Part shown: positions 56,852 through 64,000 of the stretch, in pieces | How positions within the stretch are numbered: position 1 is the first letter of the stretch | Layout: each line of letters opens with the position of its first letter | Assembly (NCBI GenBank): GCA_025965895.1 | Contig: JAOPWC010000130.1 | Coordinates: 21,130 to 85,129, forward strand | DNA from: Mycobacterium sp. | GTDB lineage: Bacteria; Actinomycetota; Actinomycetes; Mycobacteriales; Mycobacteriaceae | DNA length: 64,000 bases | Direction of reading: 5' to 3' | The notes under the pieces: model-generated | The model's input: only the letters and a program-made list of their open reading frames with translations | The model's database searches: none | What the model was told of the DNA's origin: nothing | Made by a program: the position numbers and the translations under genes

Positions 56852-57441
56852 CGGCGGCGGAACAGCGTGACCTTCCCGCTTTCCAGGCCTTCCTCGATGG
56901 CCTCGGCGATGCCGCCGTCGGTGAGCGCCGACTCGAGCGCCTTGTCCGGACTGCGGCCGCACTCGTCGGGGAAGACCCACCGGCGGAACGCCCAGAACCG
57001 GAACGCCATCTGCAGACTGTTGCCCAGCACGTAGGCGGAGATGAAGTCGGCGATGTTCTCCACGGTGAGCGACACCTGCGGCACGCGCAGTCCCAGCACA
57101 TAGCTGGAGCACCACAGCGGTGCCATGCTCAACAGCACCCCGACGCCGCTGAACGCGAAGAACAGCAGCGCTTCGTGGTGACGTTCGCGGCCGCCCCTGT
57201 CCCGGAAGCTCCACTCCCGGTTGAGGATGTATGACGCGATCACCGCGACGATGCCGGCGATGATCTTCGCGGTGACAGGCTTGGGTTCCAGCACGGTCAG
57301 CTTGAGTGTGTAGAACAGGGCCGAGTCGATGAAGAACGTGGTAGCCCCGACAATCGCGAACTTGATCAGCTCGTGATGCTGCTCGGCCACCGGTCGAATC
57401 GGGCGCGGAAGACGCCTGATCGTTGCGTCGGTAAAAGACAC
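56779..57441 (-). CDS. GtrA-family membrane protein
   Basis: ELIKFAIVGATTFFIDSALFYTLKLTVLEPKPVTAKIIAGIVAVIASYILNREWSFRDRG. Confidence 0.9.
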   Translation of the reverse strand: MSFTDATIRRLPRPIRPVAEQHHELIKFAIVGATTFFIDSALFYTLKLTVLEPKPVTAKIIAGIVAVIASYILNREWSFRDRGGRERHHEALLFFAFSGVGVLLSMAPLWCSSYVLGLRVPQVSLTVENIADFISAYVLGNSLQMAFRFWAFRRWVFPDECGRSPDKALESALTDGGIAEAIEEGLESGKVTLFRRRQAGRRLADDRLSDSSTPKVSKTS

Positions 57442-57522
57442 AGCCCGCAGTGTACGGAACCTGCCTGTGCGCCGCTCATCCGGTGACGTGGATCACTCCA
57501 CCGACCGTGACACGATGAATCC

Positions 57523-58737
57523 ATGCCGAACACTTCGACCGCGTCTCCCGTGGTGGCGATGATCGGCGCCGGCCAGCTCGCCAGGATGACGCATCAGGCC
57601 GCAATCGCGCTCGGCCAGACGCTTCGGGTGCTGGCCGTCAGTCCTGACGATCCGGCCGCCCAGGTCACCCCCGACGTCGTGATCGGCTCGCACGAGAACC
57701 TCGACGATCTGCGTCGCGCCGCCGACGGCGCAACCGTGGTCACGTTCGACCACGAGCACGTCCCGATCGAGCTCCTCGAGAAGCTGATTGCCGAGGGCGC
57801 GACCGTCGCGCCGCCGCCAGGGGCCCTGGTGCACGCTCAGGACAAGCTGGTGATGCGGCGCCGGCTCGAAGCGCTGGGCGCGCCCGTGCCGAGATATTCC
57901 GTTGTCGAACGGCTCGACGACGTGGACGCGTTCTCATCTCGGGTCGGCGGTCCGGTCGTGGTCAAGACGGTGCGGGGCGGCTACGACGGTCGCGGCGTGT
58001 ACTTGACCAAGGATCTCGCCGATGCTCGTTCGGTCGCCGAACGGCTGCTCTGTGCGGGCGTGCCGGTGCTGGTGGAGGAACACGTCAGGATGCGGCGGGA
58101 ACTGTCGGCGCTGGCGGCGCGGTCACCGTTCGGGCAGGGGGCGGCGTGGCCGGTGGTACAGACGGTGCAGCGCGACGGCGTCTGTGTCGTCGTGATCGCA
58201 CCGGCGCCGGCGCTGCCGGGCAATGTGGACGCCGAGGCCGAACAACTGGCGCTGCGGATCGCCGACGAGCTCGGTGTGGTCGGCGTGCTGGCCGTCGAGC
58301 TGTTCGAGACCGCTGACGGCAAGCTTCTCGTCAACGAGTTGGCCATGCGGCCGCACAACTCCGGGCACTGGACGATGGACGGGGCCATGACCGGCCAGTT
58401 CGAGCAGCATCTGCGAGCGGTGTTGGACTATCCCCTGGGGGCCACCACAGCGACCGTGCCGTTGACCGTGATGGCCAATGTGCTGGGAGCGCCGGAGTCG
58501 CCGGCAATGCCGATGGACGAGCGGTTGCATCACCTTTTCGCGCGGATGCCCGACGCCAGGGTGCACCTCTACGGCAAAGCCGAGCGACCCGGGCGCAAGA
58601 TCGGCCACGTCAACATCCTCGGCGACGGCTCACCCGACGACGGGGAGTACGTGGCGAACGTGCGTGAACGGGCCGAGCGGGCGGCACACTGGTTGTCGCA
58701 CGCCGAGTGGACCGATGGATGGGACGTGCATGGCTGA
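57523..58737 (+). CDS. purK: N5-carboxyaminoimidazole ribonucleotide synthase
   Basis: [82 protein letters not shown]. Confidence 0.96.
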   Translation: MPNTSTASPVVAMIGAGQLARMTHQAAIALGQTLRVLAVSPDDPAAQVTPDVVIGSHENLDDLRRAADGATVVTFDHEHVPIELLEKLIAEGATVAPPPGALVHAQDKLVMRRRLEALGAPVPRYSVVERLDDVDAFSSRVGGPVVVKTVRGGYDGRGVYLTKDLADARSVAERLLCAGVPVLVEEHVRMRRELSALAARSPFGQGAAWPVVQTVQRDGVCVVVIAPAPALPGNVDAEAEQLALRIADELGVVGVLAVELFETADGKLLVNELAMRPHNSGHWTMDGAMTGQFEQHLRAVLDYPLGATTATVPLTVMANVLGAPESPAMPMDERLHHLFARMPDARVHLYGKAERPGRKIGHVNILGDGSPDDGEYVANVRERAERAAHWLSHAEWTDGWDVHG

Positions 58738-59236
58738 CGGGGCCCGGGTGGGGCTCATCATGGGCAGCGACAGCGACTGGCCGGTCATGGAGGCCGCCGC
58801 GCACGCGCTGGCCGAATTCGGCGTGCCGTTCGAGGTGGGCGTCGTTTCCGCGCACCGGACGCCGGGCCGCATGCTGGATTACGCGCGGAGCGCGGCGGGG
58901 CGCGGAATCCAGGTGATCGTCGCCGGGGCGGGCGGTGCCGCACATTTGCCGGGGATGGTCGCGTCGGCCACGCCGCTGCCGGTGATCGGTGTGCCCGTCC
59001 CGCTGGGCGCGCTCGACGGCCTCGACTCGCTGCTGTCGATCGTGCAGATGCCTGCCGGTGTGCCGGTCGCGACGGTATCGATCGCCGGTGCCCGCAACGC
59101 CGGCCTGCTCGCCGTGCGCATCCTCGGATCGTCCGATGCTGCGCTGCGCGGTCGGATCGAGGAGTTTCAGAAGCAGTTGGAGGCGTCCGTGCTGGAGAAG
59201 GATGCTTCTCTGAGAGCGCGGCTGCTCGGGCAGTAG
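58730..59236 (+). CDS. purE: N5-carboxyaminoimidazole ribonucleotide mutase
   Basis: [48 protein letters not shown]. Confidence 0.97.
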   Translation: MADGARVGLIMGSDSDWPVMEAAAHALAEFGVPFEVGVVSAHRTPGRMLDYARSAAGRGIQVIVAGAGGAAHLPGMVASATPLPVIGVPVPLGALDGLDSLLSIVQMPAGVPVATVSIAGARNAGLLAVRILGSSDAALRGRIEEFQKQLEASVLEKDASLRARLLGQ

Positions 59237-59276
59237 CCCCCGAGGTAAAGTTACTGGCAAGTAGCAAGGAGTCCTG

Positions 59277-60437
59277 ATGGCCGGTAATCCGTCGTTTGAT
59301 GTGTTCAAGCTTCCCGATGAACACAACGAGTTGCGCGCGGTGTTGCGGGATCTCTGCGAGCAGGAGATCGCGCCGTACGCCGCCGATGTCGACGAGCATT
59401 CGCGGTTCCCGGAGGAGGCGCTGAAGGCGCTCAACGACTCCGGGTTCTCGGCGGTCCACGTGCCCGAGGAGTACGGCGGGCAGGGCGCGGACTCCGTGGC
59501 GACGTGCATTGTCATCGAGGAGGTCGCGCGGGTCGACGCGTCGGCGTCGCTGATCCCGGCGGTCAACAAGCTCGGCACGATGGGCTTGATTCTTCGGGGT
59601 TCGGAGGAACTGAAGAAGCAGGTGCTGCCGACACTGGCCGCCGGCGAGGCGATGGCGTCATATGCCCTTTCCGAGCGGGAGGCAGGCAGTGACGCGGCGG
59701 CGATGCGCACTCGCGCCCGCGCCGACGGCGACGAATGGCTGCTCAACGGCGCGAAGTGCTGGATCACCAACGGCGGCAAGTCGACCTGGTACACGGTGAT
59801 GGCGGTGACCGACCCGGATAAGGGCGCTAACGGGATCTCCGCATTCATGGTGCACAAGGATGATCCCGGTTTCACGGTCGGTCCCAAGGAGCGCAAGCTG
59901 GGCATCAAGGGCTCGCCGACCACCGAGTTGTACTTCGAGGACTGCCGCATCCCGGGCGATCGCATCATCGGCGAACCGGGAACGGGATTCAAGACCGCGT
60001 TGGCGACCCTCGATCACACCCGCCCGACGATCGGGGCGCAGGCCGTCGGCATTGCGCAGGGCGCGTTGGACGCGGCGATCGCCTACACCACCCAGCGCAA
60101 GCAGTTCGGGCAGCGCATCAGCGATTTCGAGGGTGTGCAGTTCATGCTGGCCGACATGGCGATGAAGGTCGAGGCGGCCCGGCTGATGGTGTACACCGCC
60201 GCCGCCCGCGCCGAACGCGGGGAGCCGGAACTGGGGTTCATCTCGGCGGCGTCGAAGTGTTTTGCCTCCGATGTCGCGATGGAAGTCACCACCGACGCCG
60301 TGCAACTGTTCGGCGGCTACGGCTACACCCGCGACTTCCCCGTCGAGCGGATGATGCGCGATGCGAAAATCACCCAGATCTACGAAGGCACTAACCAGAT
60401 TCAGCGCGTGGTCATGTCGCGCGCACTGCTGCGCTGA
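59277..60437 (+). CDS. fadE25: acyl-CoA dehydrogenase
   Basis: SYALSEREAGSDAAAMRTRARADGDEWLLNGAKCWITNGG; QLFGGYGYTRDFPVERMMRDAKITQIYEGTNQIQRVVMSRALL. Confidence 0.94.
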   Translation: MAGNPSFDVFKLPDEHNELRAVLRDLCEQEIAPYAADVDEHSRFPEEALKALNDSGFSAVHVPEEYGGQGADSVATCIVIEEVARVDASASLIPAVNKLGTMGLILRGSEELKKQVLPTLAAGEAMASYALSEREAGSDAAAMRTRARADGDEWLLNGAKCWITNGGKSTWYTVMAVTDPDKGANGISAFMVHKDDPGFTVGPKERKLGIKGSPTTELYFEDCRIPGDRIIGEPGTGFKTALATLDHTRPTIGAQAVGIAQGALDAAIAYTTQRKQFGQRISDFEGVQFMLADMAMKVEAARLMVYTAAARAERGEPELGFISAASKCFASDVAMEVTTDAVQLFGGYGYTRDFPVERMMRDAKITQIYEGTNQIQRVVMSRALLR

Positions 60438-60739
60438 TTCTCGGCGCGTTCGGCCTCGATTCGGTACCGCAGGTCCGCCGCTCTGCTGCGCCTGCGCTTG
60501 GGCATCATCGCCCCACGATGAGTGGGATTGCGCGCCGGGGACCGGGGCAGTTCCGCGGTGGGCACCGAGAATGCCGGGATGAGAAGCGCACTGCCGGGTT
60601 TGGTGGTGTAGGTGCGGCCGCTCGGTGACCGCCAGATCACCGTTCCGTCGGGAAGCTGCCGATCGTGCCAGCCGATAGCCCCCGTCCAGAATGTCTTGAG
60701 CAGATGGTGGCACCGATTACGCGAAGAACACTTTAGGTT
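60401..60739 (-). pseudogene. C-terminal fragment of a 13E12/DUF222 HNH-family protein
   Basis: NLKCSSRNRCHHLLKTFWTGAIGWHDRQLPDGTVIWRSPSGRTYTTKPGSALLIP...MMPKRRRSRAADLRYRIEAERAEN without the N-terminal DUF222 part. Confidence 0.75.
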
Positions 60740-60839
60740 GCGAGACCGAGACCAGTTTGGCCCGGCGTTTACGTTGCAACGGTCGCTATTCCGCATGATG
60801 TGAGGGCGAAAACCGCTTTGCGGTTCAACGCATCTCTGC

Positions 60840-62384
60840 TCATCTGCGGCCGGCGGCGGGGGCGAGGCGGGCCATCCCGCGCAGGATCCACGGTGCGCGC
60901 CTCGCCATCGCCTCCACGGCGCGGTCCGAGCGGCGCATCGCGGTCCGACGGCTGGGGGTGGGCGTGGACGCCAGTTCCGCCTCGGCCGATCCCGCCCGCG
61001 CGCCGTGGCGATCCACCGCCAACAGTTGCCAGCTGCCGGGCACGCCACGCAGCCCGACGCTGCCGCGGTCCTCGAAGCCCGTGCCCGAGCCGACGACCAA
61101 ATCACGCACGGTGCGTGAGACAAGGATGTCGCCCGCCCCTGCGTGCCCGAGGATCCGCGCCGCGATGTGTACCGCGATCCCCCCAATGTCGCAGTCCAGC
61201 AATTCGCACTCGCCGGTGTGGATACCTATGCGGATCTCGATGCCCAGGATCTCAGCGTCATCGCGCAACGCCTCCGCGCAACGGATGGCCTGCGTCGGGC
61301 CGTCGAACGTGGCGAGGTGGCCGTCGCCGGTGCTTTTGACCACCGAGCCACCGAATCGTTGCGTGAGTTCGGCAGTGATCTCACCAAAGCGGTGCAGCAC
61401 CGCCCGCCATCGCTCGTCGCCGGTCGCTGCGGCGTGTTGCGTCGACGCCACAATATCGGTGAATAGCACGGTGCGCAGGGCACGATGTGACTGCGCCGGT
61501 GCGGCATGGCGGCCGGTGAGGAACTCCTCGATCCCGGTCAGGACCTTGTCGGGCTCGGTTAAGACCGGTGTGTGGTCGGCACCTTCGACCTCGAGGTACC
61601 GCGCGCCGGGGATGTGGTCGGCGAGATACCGGCCGCCCTGCACCGGAACCGCGTTGTCCTCGCGGGCATGGATGACCAGGGTTGGCGCGGTGAGCGTCGG
61701 CAAGATCGGCCGCACGTCGATCAGAAACGCCGCTTCGAATGACGCCCGCGCCATTCCCGGGCTCGCGCTCATCCGCTCCAACATCGCGAGCTGGCGTATC
61801 GACCGGACCGACGGCGCGCTGATGCTGGCTGCCACACCGCTGCCCCACCCCGAGCGCACGGCGCGGCCGGCTTCCTGGAAGCGGGCGAGCTGCTCAATCG
61901 ACGGCGTGTAGTCCTCACCCAGCTCGGCAAGAAAACACGCCCGCAGCTCGGCCGGGTCGCGATCCATGTCGTCCCACCCCGCGAAGCCCCAATACGCGAT
62001 GGTGCCGGAGAGGATCAGCGCCCGCACTCGCTCCGGCCGTGTTGCCGCGAACATCATGGCGACCGGTCCACCGTCACTCAGACCGGCCACGACGGCCTGT
62101 TTGAAGCCGACCGCATCCATAACAGCCTCGATCTCGGCCGCTCGCTCCTCCAGCGTGCGAACTTTCGGCACCGGGTCCGACAGCCCGACCCCGGCCTTGT
62201 CGAACACGGCAACGCGACAGAACGTGGCGAGCTGCTCAAAGAACGCTTTGAATTGGGGGACGGTCCAGGCCAACTCGACGTGGCTGACGAACGGCCCGAC
62301 GATGACCAGCTCGATCGGCCCGTCGCCGAACACCTGATACGCCAGGCTCAGATCGCCGCATTTTGCGTACGACGTTTCCGCCAC
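60840..62384 (-). CDS. alpha/beta hydrolase fused to class III adenylate/guanylate cyclase domain
   Basis: Hydrolase VVAGLSDGGPVAMMFAATRPERV; cyclase VLFTDIVASTQHAAATGDERW..GGSVVKSTGDGHLATFDGPTQAIRCA..GIHTGECELLDCDIGGIAVHIAARI. Confidence 0.9.
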   Translation of the reverse strand: MAETSYAKCGDLSLAYQVFGDGPIELVIVGPFVSHVELAWTVPQFKAFFEQLATFCRVAVFDKAGVGLSDPVPKVRTLEERAAEIEAVMDAVGFKQAVVAGLSDGGPVAMMFAATRPERVRALILSGTIAYWGFAGWDDMDRDPAELRACFLAELGEDYTPSIEQLARFQEAGRAVRSGWGSGVAASISAPSVRSIRQLAMLERMSASPGMARASFEAAFLIDVRPILPTLTAPTLVIHAREDNAVPVQGGRYLADHIPGARYLEVEGADHTPVLTEPDKVLTGIEEFLTGRHAAPAQSHRALRTVLFTDIVASTQHAAATGDERWRAVLHRFGEITAELTQRFGGSVVKSTGDGHLATFDGPTQAIRCAEALRDDAEILGIEIRIGIHTGECELLDCDIGGIAVHIAARILGHAGAGDILVSRTVRDLVVGSGTGFEDRGSVGLRGVPGSWQLLAVDRHGARAGSAEAELASTPTPSRRTAMRRSDRAVEAMARRAPWILRGMARLAPAAGRR

Positions 62385-62460
62385 AGGCTTGACCGTAATC
62401 GATGCCGGGCGCTAGCCGTACCGTATCCACTGCGTCGCGTCCCGGCCGTACGACAACGCC

Positions 62461-62492
62461 GCCATTTCCGCCCTTCGCCATTTCCGCCCTTC
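62461..62492. repeat. exact 16-bp tandem duplication gccatttccgcccttc x2
   Basis: 62461-62476 and 62477-62492 identical. Confidence 0.93.
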
Positions 62493-62568
62493 TAGAACTC
62501 TGCCGGGCGCGCTGATCGGCTCGGCCGCTGTGCAGCAGCAGGGTCAGGCGTGTGTGCAACTGGATGGC

Positions 62569-63849
62569 TCAATTGAATCGAGAGTCAGACTGGTGGTCAC
62601 GCGAGTCCCAAAACGTTTTCACCAAATGGTGTTTCCGGCACAGACACTTCAGGTTCGACGGATGCGTCGCCCCACCGGCGTCATATGGCACGGTGTGGTC
62701 GAGATCGCAGAGGTCCGCAGGCCGTCGGCAACCGGGGAAGCGGCACGTCAAGTCGCGGCAGCGCACGAAGGCGACGAGCGCCTCGGAAGGTCGGTAGCGC
62801 GGCTCGGGAGGTGCGTCGCCCGGGTGAGTAACCGTGCGGACCGTCGCGGCGCCCCGCGCAATGAGGTCGGTGAGCAATTCCGTTGGGATGACGGGGCCGC
62901 CGATGACGACCGCGGGCCGTGGCGGGGGATCCGGCAGCGGATCGGGCGGAGGTGGAAGCGAGCTCACCGCTGCGGTGAATTCCTCGGGCGTCCGGATCAT
63001 CAGTTGCCGCGTTGAACTCTCACCATGAGGGCTCAAGCGATCGGTGGCGGCATCGAGCGAGGCGGCTTCGGCCACCACGTGAACCACCACACCGCTCGGC
63101 GCAACCGACGGTGTTGCCCCGCAGGTAGATCCGCCACATGCACAGGTCAGCCTGGTCTGGCCGGCGGCCAGAGCGCCGAGAGCGTCAGCGCGGCGTTGTT
63201 CAACGGTCCGTGGGTCGGCCTCGCAGACTTGGTGCGCCATCGCGGTCAGTCGCCGGTCCAGCAGAGTGGCGTCGGTGGAGTAGAGCTCTCCCCATATCGA
63301 TGTGGTTTGCCCGTTAGGGGTCGTGTCGATCGTGAAGTGCCGGGAGCGCACCCTGTCGGCGGTGCGCCGCCGCGCAGCGGGATCGCGGCGTGTCACGATG
63401 ACGTCGACAGCCCGCTCGGTCTTGTCGACTGACATCGGTCCCCACCCGGTGATGGTGTCGGCGATCTCGGCGTCGATGCCGGCGAGGACATCGGGGTCGA
63501 TGGCCAGCAGCGTGCGCGCAATGATGATCTTCGCGGTCCGCAGAGAGATCTCGCCGGTGGCGAACACGGCGGCCACTTTTGGGAGCCGTTCGTCCAGGCA
63601 CGTCGCCCAGTGCAATTGAGCGGAAGCGGCCGCCGGCGTGATGCATTGCGCAGCGGCGACTTCGGCTGCTACCGCTTCCCAGGGGTCGATGCGCCACAGT
63701 TCGCGGCCGTTGCCGTCCTCGACCGGTATCTGCCGCCGCTTGTACAACTCCGCCACGGCGGCGAGTCGGCGGGCACACGCGGCGTTCTCGGCGCGCGCGG
63801 ATGTGCTGATCGCGTCCACCACCGCAGCGTCCTCCACGTCTTCGAACAT
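62569..63849 (-). CDS. DUF222/13E12-family HNH endonuclease-like protein, C-terminally truncated
   Basis: MFEDVEDAAVVDAISTSARAENAACARRLAAVAEL..CRDLTCRFPGCRRPADLCDLDHTVPYDAGGATHPSNLKCLCRKHHLVKTFW then divergent DSRDHQSDSRFN-stop. Confidence 0.82.
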   Translation of the reverse strand: MFEDVEDAAVVDAISTSARAENAACARRLAAVAELYKRRQIPVEDGNGRELWRIDPWEAVAAEVAAAQCITPAAASAQLHWATCLDERLPKVAAVFATGEISLRTAKIIIARTLLAIDPDVLAGIDAEIADTITGWGPMSVDKTERAVDVIVTRRDPAARRRTADRVRSRHFTIDTTPNGQTTSIWGELYSTDATLLDRRLTAMAHQVCEADPRTVEQRRADALGALAAGQTRLTCACGGSTCGATPSVAPSGVVVHVVAEAASLDAATDRLSPHGESSTRQLMIRTPEEFTAAVSSLPPPPDPLPDPPPRPAVVIGGPVIPTELLTDLIARGAATVRTVTHPGDAPPEPRYRPSEALVAFVRCRDLTCRFPGCRRPADLCDLDHTVPYDAGGATHPSNLKCLCRKHHLVKTFWDSRDHQSDSRFN

Positions 63850-63947
63850 ACTTGCGACGCTACAGCCGTGCAGCCGCGTTGAATCGCCTTTTATGCGCGC
63901 GAAGTGGGTATTCGTTGCCTCATCCAAAATGCGCGCGTGCGGCGTGC

Positions 63948-64000
63948 CTACCTGAGGGATCGTCGGAGGTCTCGGTAGGCCCAGACGATGGGGTTGACGT
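63948..64000 (-). CDS. C-terminal end of an unidentified minus-strand ORF, truncated at window edge
   Basis: Open frame ...VNPIVWAYRDLRRSLR-stop. Confidence 0.3.
   Translation of the reverse strand, partial: VNPIVWAYRDLRRSLR

Noticed and set aside
60401-61186. Whole 261-aa minus-strand ORF as one protein
   Set aside because: Only the part after NLKC resembles 13E12 proteins; the upstream part is antisense to the hydrolase-cyclase C-terminus region and spacer.
1-64000. CRISPR arrays, transposases, rRNA or intact tRNA genes
   Set aside because: None recognised; the repeats present are short tandem duplications without spacer structure.

Overview
This is a GC-rich mycobacterial (Mycolicibacterium-like) chromosomal segment. 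Most of it follows the M. tuberculosis Rv3274c-Rv3318 gene order: sdhCDA(partial), cdd-deoA-add, upp, pmmB, punA/deoD, amiB1-amiA1, lpdA, glpD2, nei2, lhr, usfY, rsbW-sigF, accA3, sseA, maf, accE5-accD5, birA, purK-purE, fadE25. The standout feature is a block of about 16 kb (~31.3-47.7 kb) lying between usfY and rsbW-sigF. It encodes what looks like a glycoconjugate pathway: ADP-heptose-type synthesis (GmhA, bifunctional HldE, and a GT2 glycosyltransferase fused to a GmhB phosphatase domain), two GT9 (heptosyltransferase-like) enzymes, a UDP-xylose module (UDP-glucose dehydrogenase plus UDP-glucuronate decarboxylase-like enzyme), a NodU/CmcH carbamoyltransferase and further GT4/GT2 enzymes. 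The block and its usfY-side flank carry at least nine GTTT-N15/16-GGGWA elements matching the SigF promoter pattern. Most lie 9-12 nt upstream of start codons, which suggests leaderless transcripts, and two pairs are divergent. Other points of interest are a STAS protein overlapping sigF tail-to-tail, short tandem repeats in several intergenic spacers, a split 13E12/DUF222 family gene flanking a hydrolase-cyclase fusion, and candidate operators. No tRNA/rRNA genes, CRISPR arrays or transposases were recognised. All family calls are from reading motifs by eye; no searches were run.
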